This document shows positions 33,310 to 45,619 of a stretch of 64,000 bases of DNA, piece by piece. How positions within the stretch are numbered: the first letter of the stretch is position 1; each line of letters begins with the position of its first letter. The stretch covers positions 9,226,501-9,290,500 of the forward strand of contig NC_134119.1 in the NCBI RefSeq assembly GCF_040939455.1, in the 5' to 3' direction. Position numbers and translations under genes: made by a program. The notes under the pieces are model-generated. The model was not told the origin of the DNA. It made no database searches and saw only the letters and a list, made by a program, of their open reading frames with translations. This DNA is from Microcebus murinus. Lineage: Eukaryota > Chordata > Mammalia > Primates > Cheirogaleidae.

Positions 33310-33685
33310 TCCACGGCCACATAAAGTCCATTCTCCCCAATCTAGCTTGTGGCTGGGTGGGACCTGTGGTCAAAAGATGTGTGAATAGAAGTGACACTGT
33401 ACAACTTGTGTAGTGTGCCCTTAAAAGGAAGAGGAGGCAGTCCTCCTCCCCTTCCCCCTGGCTGGAGTGCAAACCCCATGCAGCAGCCCTTGACCATGAC
33501 GACAAAGACACCACCAGTGATAGAAAGAAATGAGACAGAAGGACCCAGGGTTCATAACAGATTTTCAGAGCAGGGTCACCATACCATTTGAACCTTTATT
33601 TCTGTGAGACTGAAATAAAATCCTACTGTTTTTAAGTCACCAACTACAGCGAGTCTGTGCAAAGGAGACTATAATCCTAGCTTGT
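33310..33685 (+). mobile_element. MLT1-like MaLR LTR, degenerate
   Basis: The 3' end 'gactgaaataaaatcctact' and 'gtttttaagtcaccaactac' resembles MLT1 ends. The body is much diverged. Confidence 0.5.
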
Positions 33686-34404
33686 ACAGAGTTTCAGTTT
33701 TATCATCACAAGGGGGAATGGAAGATGGAAAAAAAAAACCAGTGATGATCACCATAATCACTCACAAATGGAACTGTTAATACTAGACCTTGAGCAGGCA
33801 CTGGTGTGGGGTTTTTTTATAGGAACTTCACAATTCTGCTAGAGTTCTTTTCTACTCTAAGATCTATTGCATCGATTTGTTCAAACAAAGCTTTGAGCCT
33901 CTTCATTTACAAATGTAACCAACCTTGCTTAATCTTGGCAGTATGTCTTCACGACTGAACTCGTTGGTGGCGTTCCTTGGGCCCTTCTGAGATCCGAAAG
34001 AAGTCACCAAATCATTGAGTTAAACAGAGCTGACACGGCTGGAGTGCAGCCCAAGATCCTGCAGGAACAGAGAGGAGAAAATTACAAATCTTATCATCAT
34101 ATCATCTCCCAAAAGATTTCACTTAAAGGCAAGAGTCAAGGTTCCTGCTGCTCTGACAAGAAAGAAAAATGCAGACACGCCACAAACAAATGTATCTTAT
34201 CTGATGTGCAAGGAGGCAAAGATGGCCCCCAAACCCAGAGGAGTGAAATAATATCTCTATTATCTTTAGCACGGATGAAACTGCCCTTTGTCTTACTAAC
34301 ATTTTATCGTCCCAGTTTGTCCATTCATACAAGCAAAAGAAGACTCCATTTATTTTTATATTATAAACTTTAATTTATATACCACACAAAATATAATAAT
34401 GTGA
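33686..34404. other. Unique DNA, no feature recognised
   Basis: No named repeat. ORFs of up to 109 codons have no recognisable domain. Confidence 0.35.
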
Positions 34405-34625
34405 ATGATAATAAGTAACCTTAAGTAAGTACGGAGTATGTGCCTTAAATCCATTTTTCTCACCATAGTCTCAAATCACCTTATTAGGTAGGTATAAGTA
34501 TTTAATAACACCATGCTACGAATAAGGAGACTGACGCAGGAAGACGACAAGTAACTGGCCAGCGTCACTGGAGTGGTTGATCCAGAAATCAAAGCTAGAC
34601 AGGTAAACTCTGCAGCCTACATCCT
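34405..34625 (-). mobile_element. MIR SINE
   Basis: 'taccatgctacgaataagga'-type MIR core, 'caagtaactggccagcgtca' and 'gatccagaaatcaaagctag' are antisense MIR. Confidence 0.7.
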
Positions 34626-35155
34626 TAAACATTACTCTACTTGTCCCTTAACCACTGTGGTGGACCCCGAGATGGGCCACCCAGATTTACCTTCAAGGAA
34701 GGACTTGGCGCCAGCTGTGGGAGTACGGTTGGCTGTCAGCAGAGAGCTAGAGGTCTGCTCCTTCAGGGTCTGCACACACACAAAGACACCTCCCCAAGGC
34801 CATGTCCTTCCCTCGGCAGCCCACAAGCAGTGGCCAAGCAAGGGGAGGGTACAAATCCTGCCATTTGGGTCCAACACAAGACACTCTGAAGGTCAGTACT
34901 TGCTCCAGAGCCCCCTGGGGTGCTGGCCAAGGCTCTGTAGGTCTGCATGGCAGTTTGACTTCTGCCCCTGCCCAGTCCTGCTACTTCACTTTTCCCTTAG
35001 CAGGTATTGATTCCAAATTAGCATCTCGGACTCTAAACTCCACCTCGGTGCCTGATTCAGGAGATGCCACCTGGGTCCCCAACAGAGATGTGTATTGAGT
35101 AAGTGAATGAATACATGGATACACGATGAATACACCATTTAAGCCTTGGGCTTTG
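34626..35155. other. Unique DNA, no feature recognised
   Basis: GC-richer. Overlapping ORFs on both strands, none with a recognisable domain. Possible L2-end remnant near 35085-35130. Confidence 0.35.
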
Positions 35156-35257
35156 CATAACAATCCATTCAACAAATAATTTTTCACTATTCCAAGCACC
35201 TTCCCAGGAAAGAACAAAACAAATAAGGTCCCTGCCCTCAAGGTGCTGGTGGCCTGC
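35156..35257 (-). mobile_element. L2 LINE 3' end
   Basis: 'cattcaacaaataatttttc' and 'aataaggtccctgccctcaa' are antisense L2. Confidence 0.75.
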
Positions 35258-35285
35258 CTGCCTGCCTGCCTGCCTTCCTTCCTCT
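35255..35285 (+). repeat. (CCTG)n(CCTT)n microsatellite
   Basis: Five CCTG units followed by CCTT units. Confidence 0.92.
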
Positions 35286-35326
35286 TTTTTTTAAGACAGA
35301 TATGGCATGTCTTGGGCTAAAGTCAG

Positions 35327-35575
35327 GTGTTCTCAATTTTGATTGTTCATTAGAATCACCCAGGAATTTGTGTTTTTGTCTGTTTTAACCATACTCAGTC
35401 CTCAATGGAATTCAACTGAGAAAGAATGAAGTGAAGGCTGAGAAGGGCAGGGCTAAGTGACCTAGACCAGCTTTTCTCAAATTTTTCCATGCCTTTGAGC
35501 CACCTGGGGCTCCTTTTTAAGTGCAGATTCTGATTAAGTCTAGGATGCTGCTGCCACCAAGCTCCACTGGATGTC
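35327..35575 (+). mobile_element. MER20-like hAT fragments
   Basis: 'ttcattagaatcacccagga' and, after a gap, 'gcttttctcaaatttttcca' and 'gagccacctggggctccttt' resemble MER20 starts. Degenerate. Confidence 0.4.
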
Positions 35576-35584
35576 AAAGCAGCA

Positions 35585-36390
35585 AGGAGGCAGGGGACAG
35601 ACACAAGTTGGACAGTAAAGAGCCCCCACCATGTGACTTGCAATTATTTGATGGTTTTATATGACAGACCCTGCATATGAGGATATTATCAGTTTTAAAG
35701 AAACTACTCAGCACTCTTCTACCACTGTTATTCCTAAGGATAAGACATCGGCAAAAAAAAAAAAAAAAGAACAATATAGAACACCAAACCATTTCTCCTT
35801 ATACAATTGAAATACTCAAATAAAGCTTTGGATTATTTATTCTTTGCATTTAGAAGCTAATAATGAAGGCTGTGTGTGTCTGACAATTCTGATGTATCAA
35901 GATTTTTCTTCTTTTCTAAACGCAGTCATCTTCACACGCAACTTTGACAATACACTTTCATTTCATCAGAGTTGCTTGGGATGAAATTCGCTCAGCCATT
36001 AAAATGTGGGAAAGTGTCCTGCTGCTGTGTGTATGAGAGGAGGCCACTGTTTTGTCACATGTCAGCCACCCATCAGGGGAAGCAGAGGAAGCGATTGGTG
36101 CACGATAGGGTCGGTAAGAAGCCCTCCAAACCTTAATTATCAGGGTGCCCCCCAGTTTCACCGGGCTTGTCATTGACTCCTGACAAGCTCAGAGGCAGAG
36201 GAAAAGACAAACAGCACATCACCAACCGGTTAATTAGCAGCAAACACAAAGCAACCCAAATTACAAGCCCAAGAAAATATGCCTTTTTATCTGCTGAATT
36301 CAAGCAACACTTACAAGGCGAAAGGGTGAATGTTTCATGTTCCAAAAAAGTATCTCAATTGCCTTCCTGTGTCCGCTTCTGAAACCAGGA
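35585..36390. other. Repeat-poor DNA, candidate conserved non-coding stretch at 35900-36340
   Basis: No transposon recognised. Contains TTAATTA-type cores ('accttaattatcaggg', 'ccggttaattagcagcaa') and a short (A)n run at 35753-35768. No exon recognised. Confidence 0.3.
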
Positions 36391-36599
36391 AGCCAAATGA
36401 TTCTTTTATTCCTCAAAGAATTACCAAGGTGACCTACTGTGTGCCTAGTCCCGAGGCCATACGGAGGAATATAATGTGGCTCATTGATTCATTCTTTCAT
36501 GTAATCGCTCCACAAATATACATTGTTGTCTACTACTTCCCACTACATCCACGCGCTGAGCTAGATTCCAGTCATATGGTTATAAAAAATAAAGGCACA
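36391..36599 (-). mobile_element. L2 LINE fragment, left part
   Basis: 'gtgacctactgtgtgcctag', 'cattgattcattctttcatg' and 'catccacgcgctgagctaga' are antisense L2. It is broken by an L1 insertion and resumes at 36978. Confidence 0.6.
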
Positions 36600-36977
36600 T
36601 TCTGACACATGCTACAACATGGATTAACCTTGAGGACATTATGCTAAGTGAAGAAAGCCAGTCACAGAGGACAAATATAATATGATTCACTGGTATGAGG
36701 TACCCAGAGTGGTCAGATTCCTAGAGACAAAGAATAGGATGACAGCTGTCAGAGACTTGAGGGTGAGGGGAATGGGACGTTGCTGTTTGATGACAACAGA
36801 GTTTCAGTTTGGGAAGATGACAAGTTCTGGAGATAGTGGAGAAGATAGCACAAAAGTCTGAATGTACTGAATGCCACTGAGCCTCATACTTAAAAAACAT
36901 TAAAACAGTACATTTTATGTTGTGTATATTTTACCACACTTAAAAAAATGTTTTTAAAGAAAGGAAAAGAAAAACCC
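36600..36977 (+). mobile_element. L1MB/L1M 3' end with TSD
   Basis: 'catggattaaccttgaggac', 'attatgctaagtgaagaaag', 'gtttcagtttgggaagatga' and 'ttatgttgtgtatattttac' are L1M 3' UTR in sense. TSD-like 'aaaggcacatt' (36591-) and 'aaaggcacaattc' (36978-36990) show insertion into an existing L2. Confidence 0.88.
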
Positions 36978-37095
36978 AAAGGCACAATTCCTGCCCTCAT
37001 AGAAAGTGCAATCTAGTGGGAAGATACACCTAAATTAAACTGAGAAATCAATATGTAACTGTGCACAGTACAACAGCTGTGAGAAGAAAAGGTCT
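36978..37095 (-). mobile_element. L2 LINE fragment, right part
   Basis: 'attcctgccctcatagaaag' and 'tgcaatctagtgggaagata' continue the antisense L2 interrupted by the L1. Confidence 0.75.
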
Positions 37096-38270
37096 CTGTC
37101 ATCAACATCAATGTGACTAATCTACCAAAATGCAAAACTAGCCACATTGTTTGCTTTATAGATGCATTCTTCCTTTTCAAATGGATCCCTTTAAATGTTG
37201 AACTCTCGAGTATGTTGAAGGTTTATAGATAAATCATTCACTACCTAACTAAGAGGCCCACAGGCAAAGAATTTTCAAGATAAAGTGTTATGAGGCAGTG
37301 CCAACTGAAGATCAATTAGAAATTACAATAAGCATCTTGGTAATTACAACAAAAACTAATGAAAAAAATTACTGAACTCACAAAAGTTTACTATATGCCC
37401 ACACACATACACCTATAAAACGAAGCGATGAAAAAAAAATCCATATGGTGCTGCATGGTTTGCGTATTTAATAGACACAGTTATAGTGTGCAAGATAATA
37501 TTCCATATTTACTTGTCTAATATTCCTGCTCCTGCTGATAATTCGAGCATTGGTGTTCTTCAAAAAGTAAAAACAGCATGTCACTTCAGTACTCACTGCT
37601 ATTGTGCAAAGGTTTAAACTTTAGTGCCTTTGTTTAAAAAAAAAATCCTTAGCAAAAGCTTCTCATTAAAATGTAGAGAGATAAGCATCCAAAAATTTAA
37701 CTTGGAACTTGCATTGAAAAAAAAAAACTACACAAAGCCTTTGGATTGAACACTGTGCTTTTATCCTCTGACAATGTGGCAAACTTTCAGCATTTCCTGG
37801 AATATTTTCCAACCCCTTTAAGCACCTGAAGGGTTTCTTGCATGTTGGATTGGTTGGCAGGAAGGATGTGAGCAAAGAGAAAATAGCAAAGGGGGGGGGG
37901 GAGACAGAAAGAGAAAGGGTATCTTTTAGATTAACCCACCAAATAATCACATCCTTTAACAGTGACTTTATCGGGTCTAAGGCAAAGAAAATACTGCCAG
38001 GATAATTAACAATTCTGGTTTTAAAAAGCCGAAGTTGATTATCTAAAGGGCAGGTTGCTCTTTAAATTAAAGATGATATCTGAGGCATTTGCAGCAAGGT
38101 ATGTTATAGCCACAGATACTGTACATAAATATGTAGGTCAGGAGTCCACTCCCAACTGTCTACACGGGCCATCCAGCGACATAATTGAGTGGAGTGGGCT
38201 GGGCAGGGACAGAGGTGAGCTAGCGAGCATGCGCCCAACGACGTGGGCAGATGGTTCTCAGCTGACGGTG
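37096..38270. other. Unique DNA, no feature recognised
   Basis: Includes an 11-G homopolymer at 37891-37901 and several A-runs. No named repeat or exon. Confidence 0.35.
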
Positions 38271-38274
38271 GCAG

Positions 38275-38475
38275 GGCAGAGCTTCCCTATTGACAGAGCT
38301 TCCAAATTTCAGAAGAAGCCAGAAAGACCAATTTTCATGTGATTTCTACTGGTTTTGAAATAATGGCCCATGTAGAATTTTTGAAATCCATATAATTTTA
38401 CAATTTCTGTGCAGGCCAAATAAAATCTATATCTACAGGCCAAATGCAGTGGGGACCACTAATTTTGACCTCTGT
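38275..38475 (+). mobile_element. Possible hAT-type MITE
   Basis: 'aggccaaataaaatctatat' and 'aaatgcagtggggaccacta' resemble the 3' part of an old hAT MITE. Confidence 0.4.
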
Positions 38476-39165
38476 CCTAGCTGATCCCAATTCTCGAGCA
38501 TCGTAGTGGAAGAACATTCAGGAATCCTCTGCTGAGCATTGGAGTTCACATCCCTGGCCTTGGATGCCCTCAGTTAAGTCAAAGAACAACCCTCCAGGAG
38601 CTTGGACACATTCCAGCCAAGGGGCGCTACCTCCGCACCCCACATCAGAGGCCGAACATTCCCAAGGCTTTGCCTAAATCTCTCCTCTCTCTCCTCTTTC
38701 TCCTCACCCTCCTCCCCTTACCACAACTCAGACAGAGTGAAAATTGTTCCCAGTGTCCTGGTTTTCTGTATGAAGACTTGGGTTCATGAAGATAGAAGAG
38801 AATTCAAAACAAAACCTCAAGAGTTATCTTTGGCAAAAGAAGTAAAGGTATTCCCTCTAGCTAACTCTTGCCCCAGTTTCAAAAAGAACGTTTCATTTTT
38901 TTTTTCACCAAAGAACTACCTAGTGAAGGAGGGTGAGGGAAAGCTATCTGCCTCACTACAGATAAATTCTTTTAAGACAAAAACAAAAATTTCCCTTGGA
39001 TAAGCCCAAATCTTCCAAGCTCCATGACCAGATTCTCAAACTGGCATATTTAAGGGAGAATATGTCCTTCAGATAGTTTGATCTGACCAGCATAGCTTTT
39101 TTGTTTTGCTTTGTTTCTAAAATATTTTTATTTGTTACCATCTAGGGGTGTGCACTCTGGTTTGG
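38476..39165. other. Unique DNA, no feature recognised
   Basis: ORF of 133 codons at 38602-39003 has no domain, low complexity stretches and no splice support; not called as a gene. Confidence 0.35.
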
Positions 39166-39169
39166 CTAA

Positions 39170-40052
39170 ATGCCCCCCAAAACATGCCCACTCCCACTGA
39201 TTCTGCCCATTTTAGTAACTCCATTCTTTGTGTGATTTAGGCCATGAATACTGCAGTCATCCTTGACTTTTTTTCTCTCATACCTTACACCCAAATCAAT
39301 AGAAAATCCTGCTGGCTCGACTGTTGAAATATATCTATCATACACTTGGCCCCTTCTCACCAACTCTGCCACGACCCTGATGCTCGCCACCATGACATCT
39401 GGCCTGAATCACCACATGACCTCCTGATGTTCTGCTTGCAGCTTGCACTCTACCCACTCAACAGTCTACTCTTTGTCCAGCATCCAGATTGATCATAATA
39501 AAACCAAACTTACATCATGCCCCTCTTTTCTTCTACACCTCCCACTGACTCTCACTCAGTAAAAGCCAAAGTATGGGTTTGCAACCCAACCGGGCTGCAT
39601 ATTCTCTTCCTTGTTCACCTGAATCCAGCCACACTGGTACCCTTGCTGGTCCTCTGACATCCCCCCCACCCCCCGCCCCCCGCCGCCACATGCCCACTTG
39701 GGAAGTTTTCCATTTGCCACTTATTCTGCCTGGACTGCTCTTTAAGGAGTGGATTATTTTTATTTTCTTCATTTCTTGACTCAAACATCCCCCTATCAAT
39801 GAGATCTTTTCTGAAAATCCCATGTAAAAAAATCCCGCCTCCCCTCCTATGTTCTGCACCCTCATTTGTCCATAGGACTTCCCACGATCTGAAAAGCTGT
39901 ATATTAATAGTTAGTTCTTTTTTGATTCCTTCAACTAGAGGTACATCCTATGGCGATAAGAATTTTATTTTCTCCACTACTTTATTATCCTCAGCCTCTA
40001 CAAACTGCCGGACATATAGTAGGTACTCCATATATATTTGTTGAACAAATAA
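39170..40052 (+). mobile_element. L2 LINE 3' region, long copy
   Basis: Nearly 900 bp of L2 in sense. It ends 'tatagtaggtactccatata' and 'tatttgttgaacaaataaat'. Upstream are 'ttctgcctggactgctcttt', 'cttgactcaaacatccccct' and 'gttctgcttgcagcttgcac'. A C-rich run at 39661-39687 has expanded inside it. Confidence 0.85.
39661..39687 (+). repeat. C-rich tract, minus-strand G-quadruplex candidate
   Basis: Runs of 7, 6 and 6 C separated by single bases, then CGCCGCC. On the minus strand these are G-runs. Confidence 0.85.
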
Positions 40053-40262
40053 ATATTGGAATCAGGCAAATCTACACTTGAATCCCTGCTCTGACACTTA
40101 CCAGCTGTGTGACCTTGGACAAATCACACTGCCTCTCTGAACTTCTGTTTCATCACCTGCTCAATGTGATAACAATCACCTCCCTTCGAGGCTTTTGCAA
40201 GGTAGGGAGGTAATACATTTTCAGCGCTCACACTGATAAGTGGCAGCTGCTATCATCATGGG
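40053..40262 (+). mobile_element. MIR SINE
   Basis: 'ctgctctgacacttaccagc', 'tgtgtgaccttggacaaatc' and 'gaggcttttgcaaggtaggg' are sense MIR, abutting the L2 end. Confidence 0.9.
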
Positions 40263-40279
40263 TGCTGCGTATTTCCCAC

Positions 40280-40630
40280 CTCTCTGACATCCTTGTTCAG
40301 CCTGCTTCAGGCTCCATTGTCTGAGCACACCAGGCTCGAGTCCACCTGGCCTGTGCTACTGCTGCCCCGTATGTCTGGAGGCTGGTCCCCAGGTCCCTGT
40401 TCTGTGGGACCTCCTCACCGAGGACATCACAGCCACACGGCCTTGAGTACCACGTCATCCTTTTGTCTCCTCTGTAGACTTGTCGTCTCGTTAGCCCTGG
40501 GTTGGCTTGCCCTCGAGTGGCCACCCTGACTAGGTGACAAACTCCAGGAAGAAAGAGCTCATCTGTCATGGTCACCATCACTTCTGCACTACCTGGCACA
40601 TAACACACACTTAATATACAGTTCTTGATT
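40280..40630 (+). mobile_element. L2 LINE 3' region
   Basis: 'tgacaaactccaggaagaaa' and 'ctgcactacctggcacataa' then 'cacacacttaatatacagtt' are the L2 3' end. The upstream part is weaker. Confidence 0.7.
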
Positions 40631-43155
40631 AGAAAAACAAAAGACTCAGTGGAGGAAATATACCCGGCAAATAATGTACATGCACAATGATCTGAGGATT
40701 ATCACAGTGGAATCCTAGTACCTCATGGCTTGAAAATCAGGTGATGTTGTGAGAAGAGAGAAAAGCAGAACAGTGAAAAAAAAAAATTTGACGGATTCTG
40801 CATCCAAGTGACCTGGAAGTATTTTATTTAAAAAAGCTTAAAGTGACAGTGTCATTTGAAGTATGTACTAAACTAGAAAATCCTCAGTCTTACCCTGATG
40901 CCACCAAAGACCCAGGAAAGTGAGAAACCTTTGGCCAGAGTCACAACTCAGGTATTTACAGATTGGCACTGCAGAGAGGAAGCAAAGAAACCTGCCTGAT
41001 GCATGCTAGAGCAGTATTTAAATAGGGATAGTTGGGAAATCATTATGGCTGGATAATTCAGGGCCAGTTCATCTTCATTTCAATCCTAAATGGAGACAGT
41101 TTTGCCCTTTGGGCATAGAGACCAAAATGCCTCCTCCCCTTTGGAATTCAAAACAGAAATGAAAAACATCTCTCTAAAAAAGGTCAAGATTCAGGTTTCG
41201 GAGATTTGCCAGTGCAACCAGGAACCAGACATCAAAAAATAAAAATACTGCTTCAATTTCTGTAACTGCCTGATACATCTGTAAGTGTCTAAATGTAGTC
41301 TGTAGCAAGGACCAACCCACTGATGAAGCTGTGGAAGTTTTATAAGAGGACACAGCCAAATTCCATCTCCTAGGATCCAAGGAAATCATTTTGATTTCTA
41401 GAATTATTTCAAATATGTTATTTATCATCATTTGGGAGAGTGAATATGGAAGCATCAGTGTTTTGCTTCTGGTCAGCTGCATGAGTTTACAAAGAGGATG
41501 CTAATCAAAGTGGCATGTATCTTGTCTTTACACTTGTTCAAATTAAAGACAGATATTGGGGTGAATTTGCCATCTAGAACAAGCCATGAAAAGTCATTTC
41601 TTTCTATTTCTTTAGTGTTTCCTATAATTCACTCTGATCACAGTGTATAGGCAGCAAGAAATGCCTGTAAAAAGGGCTTTTAAACTCTTAGTTGTTTGCA
41701 GAATATTAGTAACACTATAAAAAGTTTATGTTAATTAATGCTGCATTTTAATAGATTTCCTGGAAGTTTGTAACTATGTACTATAAAGGCTTTCAAGATA
41801 ATGTATTATACAGTGGTTATCATAAACTCCAAAGCAGTTCAAATATTCCTTTTATGTCTCAATAACTTTCCCCCCAAAGTTACAGTATTTAAAAGATTCA
41901 AATGCAGAATAAAAAGGAAAAATTTTCCCACCAGGGGATATTTTAAATTTTTATATCTCTCATCATGATCAATCTAATGTCTCGACAACACTGTACTTAA
42001 GCTTGCTTGTAAGCAAAAAGCCATCCACACATCCCATCAGTTATACTGGAATAGAACGTCCTCTATAAAGTCCAAGGCAGGTTCTACAGAGGCTAAACAA
42101 TTCAGATAACTCACAACTTTCACATGCCTTTTGACCAAGTCTCTTTATATATGAACATCCCTTATCATTATTTATCTAAGTTTAAGCAAAAAAGAATCAT
42201 TTGCAGTTCAAAAAAGCCCCATTTTTCATGTTCAACAGGCAGATTAAAGAGAGAGTTTGAGTGTAAGAGTTTCAAGCAAGATCAAATCCAAATTAAACTT
42301 CAACATTTGGGTTTAGGATGTTAAGCAGTAACACCAAAATACAAACCTCTGTGAATTTTTCAGGCAAAAGAAAGGCTTGGTTTCTATTCCATCCTGAAGG
42401 TTTGGAACATCCCATTCCAATATGAATCACCATTCCTTACAAAGACAAATAATCAATTTTTTTTCTTGTAACTTTAAAGAAGGAAAATAATAAGTATCAC
42501 CCAAAATAGAATTTTTAAAATATGAATGACTTGAATTGTAACTACAAATGGGAAAACTTGAAGAACAGAAAGCTGAAATTATACAAATGGGGTTCCTTTT
42601 CAGTCTTTTGATATGGCCGGTGAATCGTAAACGTGGCTGCCCATAAATCCAGTTGGACTGTGAAAAATATACAATACTAATACACACACAAATATCTCAC
42701 CTTTCTCCTGCCAAATTACACATACTGTATTATGAGTGCTTTGTGGCTCTCAGCTAAGGCCTTGGAAGCTATGTATCTCTTACTTTTCTCCATTCCCTAA
42801 GTCCCAGTTATAAAACATTTGTCATCTGGCCTCTATATCCAACAGCATCTGCACTATATTATGTTTAATCTTGACTCCAGGAAAGGAATACGTTTCCCGA
42901 ACTTCTGAGCACTATTATAATTTTTCCACCAAAATTCTAAGCCCCCACAGTGACTTTAATCAAAGACTTTACTAGGATCTCAAAATAATCAAAATACACA
43001 CGTTTATGTATGTATGCACGTGTATGTGTGTGTACGCTCACTTTGCTAGTTAACAGAGACCAAAAGTGAACGATTCAAGGTTGCAAATACTAAAGAGTTA
43101 ACAACTGGCAAAAACACACGTAACTTACCTGAGAATTACAATCATCAGTTGTAGC
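40631..43155. other. Long repeat-poor unique DNA
   Basis: About 2.5 kb with no named transposon apart from a degenerate GT/TA run at about 42997-43034. The 41640-42000 part is AT-rich and complex. No exon recognised. Confidence 0.35.
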
Positions 43156-43159
43156 ATGA

Positions 43160-43262
43160 CCAACCGTCCCAGTTTGCCCAGGACCAGAGGATTCCTGGGA
43201 TGTCATCTTTTCAGTGCTACAACCAGTACAGTCCCAGGCAAACTGGAAGAGCGAGTCACTTT
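43160..43262. mobile_element. Short palindromic hAT-type MITE
   Basis: Left 'gaccaaccgtcccagtttgc' and right end whose reverse complement reads 'agtgactcgctcttccagtt' then 'tgcctgggactg' form long imperfect inverted repeats. Known type: 'gaccaaccgtcccggtttgc' palindromic MITEs of mammals. Confidence 0.7.
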
Positions 43263-44420
43263 AAAAGCTCCAAAATAAAATTAGAAATGGAGATTTCTTG
43301 AAATGGAAGAAAATCTCCAAGTTGTCTTAGAATCTATGACTCTACCAAAAAAAAAAAATGTATACTTTGCTATCATTAATTCTTTATTGTGATCATCCTG
43401 GACTTCTAATCTGCACCACAAATTCTCTTAGACCATTCCGTTCTCTCCCTCTCTTTCTCTCTCTCTCCCCACCCCATTCCCTCTGTGGATTTTTCACAAA
43501 GTCCCATTTTACAAATACCATTTTGAATCCATACCTTAGAGACTTCATTTAAATATTTGCCAGTAAGAATCTTCTCTCCCCCTCCCCCATCCTGCCTCCC
43601 ATCCCCCAATAATGTAAATACAATTAGTTGATTGAAAGCACATTTCATGTTTTGCTTCTCTCCTAAGTGTCTCTGTTATGGGGTCCACATTGTGTGAGTC
43701 ATTCGTGCGTGGTCCTCGAGGAAGAGCCAAAAGATGGAAGGAAAATACAGCCCGAGGAAAAAGTCTATAAAGATTTCTCGCTTTCCTAATCCCTTCTCTC
43801 TAATGTTTCTTTGTAAATTTGTCAGATGGGAATGAAATTGCCTCATAACTCTCCAGACGTGAAGAGCATCTCTGAAGAAAATTACGTACTTGTCAAAGCA
43901 AGGGGGAATTTATGTTGGTGTTCCTGAGATGTGATTTTATTCCGTCTATTTCCTTTGTGCACATCAGAGCAACTAGAGAGACAAAAAACAACTAGTTTAT
44001 GGATATTTTTTTCACTCTGGTGCATTTTTTGCTTCTATTTTTCCCTTTTGTTTTCTTATTCCCCCCTCCTTTCATCTATGTTTATTGCCCGTGACAGTAA
44101 ACTTCCACACAACAACGCTGGCATGATAGGAGCAATGATTTCTACCAGCATACGGCAGTTGAAACAAGCACAAAGATGATTTCCCCGTGGACAGTTCCGG
44201 AAGGTGTGGGTTACATTTTTGAGTCCTACCTGATACTGGCCAGGGACGATTTGGGTACAAAAGTCTTGTTAATGTTCTTTCCGGGCAGTGGCATGCTTCC
44301 TGAAATTAAATTCTTTTCCCCAGACTGCACATTACGGCTTGCACTCCCTGCACTTTGTTTTCTGAATTCAGAAGCTGCAGGAGCTTGCTTGCTTGCGAGG
44401 TCCACTGTAAATGATGCAGC
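43263..44420. other. Repeat-poor unique DNA
   Basis: A CT-rich stretch lies at 43438-43480. The rest has no named repeat and is a candidate for conserved non-coding sequence (about 43640-43920). No exon recognised; overlapping ORFs (130 codons plus, 74 minus) have no domain. Confidence 0.3.
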
Positions 44421-44424
44421 AAAA

Positions 44425-44600
44425 CTAGTGGAGAATCTGGAGACAGGCATACCCGGGGTTCAAATCCTAGCTCTTCAACTATCTGGTTGGGCAAAACGTT
44501 CAACTTGTCTGAGCTTCACTACTCTTAACTTGTTCAATAGGAATGGCCATGTTGTGAGACTACTGTAAAGATGAAATAGATAGAAAAAGCTTCCAAACTG
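44425..44600 (+). mobile_element. MIR SINE
   Basis: 'ggggttcaaatcctagctct', 'tcaactatctggttgggcaa' and 'gtctgagcttcactactctt' are sense MIR. Confidence 0.75.
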
Positions 44601-44614
44601 AGAAGTTGCATAAC

Positions 44615-44850
44615 ACGGCTGGTAGGAGCCAGGATTCTCGAGTCAGACAGCCTGTCTGTCCTGGCAAGTTCTACACCCTAGCCAGGTGACCTTGGCAAAT
44701 ATCAACCTCCCTGTTGCCTCAGTTTCCTTATCTGTAAAGTAGGTGTGGCAATAACACTTTCACAGAGCTGTCATGAGGATCCCACGAGTCAGTAGAGGAC
44801 TTAGGAGTCTGCTTAGCATTTTGTAGCTGTTTGCTATTTCATTATAACAT
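44615..44850 (+). mobile_element. MIR SINE, second copy
   Basis: 'aggattctcgagtcagacag', 'aggtgaccttggcaaatatc', 'cctcagtttccttatctgta' and 'gagctgtcatgaggatccca' are sense MIR, same orientation as the copy just upstream. Confidence 0.9.
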
Positions 44851-45619
44851 ATGCCAAGCATCTGGCAGAAAATATCTATTCAATAAATATTTTTCCTTGT
44901 CTTCCTCTCCATAAGCTCTTTCCTTGAAAGCCTGTTTTCCTCACTGTGTTTCTTCGAAATCCTACACAAGGCCCTTCTCACCACAGGTGTTCAAGAAATG
45001 AAGAATTAATTAATGTCCAGATGCCTCGTTATTGATGATATTCCATATATTTGGTTCATTTCCCTCTTGCTTTGCAGTACTTTTTAAATATTGAAGAAAA
45101 TGAGGCAAACATTTTTCTTTTAATGTTCAAGCTCACCAAAAATGGTGCATTGAAAATTTAAATAAAATGCATTAGGGAAAGGAAAGCACCAAAAACAAAA
45201 CAAAACAAAAAAACTGAAATAGTGTATTCTTAGACAAGCCAAGATTCTACAAGGCAACCATAAATGCTATTTTGAATCTTTCTGGAAGCTGAGGATCCCT
45301 GAATGAAAAATAAGACAAATACTACATGGATGAGTCTAGATGGATTGGTAAGATTTTCTCAGAGGGGTTCCTTGAGGAAACATGAGTTGGGAATCTGGGT
45401 AATTGCTCTAAGTTTATCTGTGTAAGTAATGGCTGAGAAAGCCCAGAGCTGACAGAACTTCTCTGGGAATAATCCCATTCCATGGGAGAGAAGGTACGTT
45501 CACTCTCCTGCAAAATTCAACTGGAGCTTAGAAACAACACGAGAGGAAGTTCTCACTGTATCCCAAACCTTGCACCTGGAGAATCTTACAAATAAGTTAT
45601 TGTTATTCCACATGCTTTA
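44851..45619. other. Mostly unique DNA
   Basis: Begins with an L2/MIR-like 'ctattcaataaatatttttc' end. An (AAAAC)n run lies at about 45192-45215. Otherwise unassigned. Confidence 0.35.

Noticed and set aside
34573..35010. 145-codon ORF
   Set aside because: Overlapping long frames on both strands in GC-richer DNA, no domain, and the start lies within a MIR.
43438..43480. Polypyrimidine stretch as a splice acceptor
   Set aside because: It is a simple CT-rich run with no following AG plus open frame of interest.
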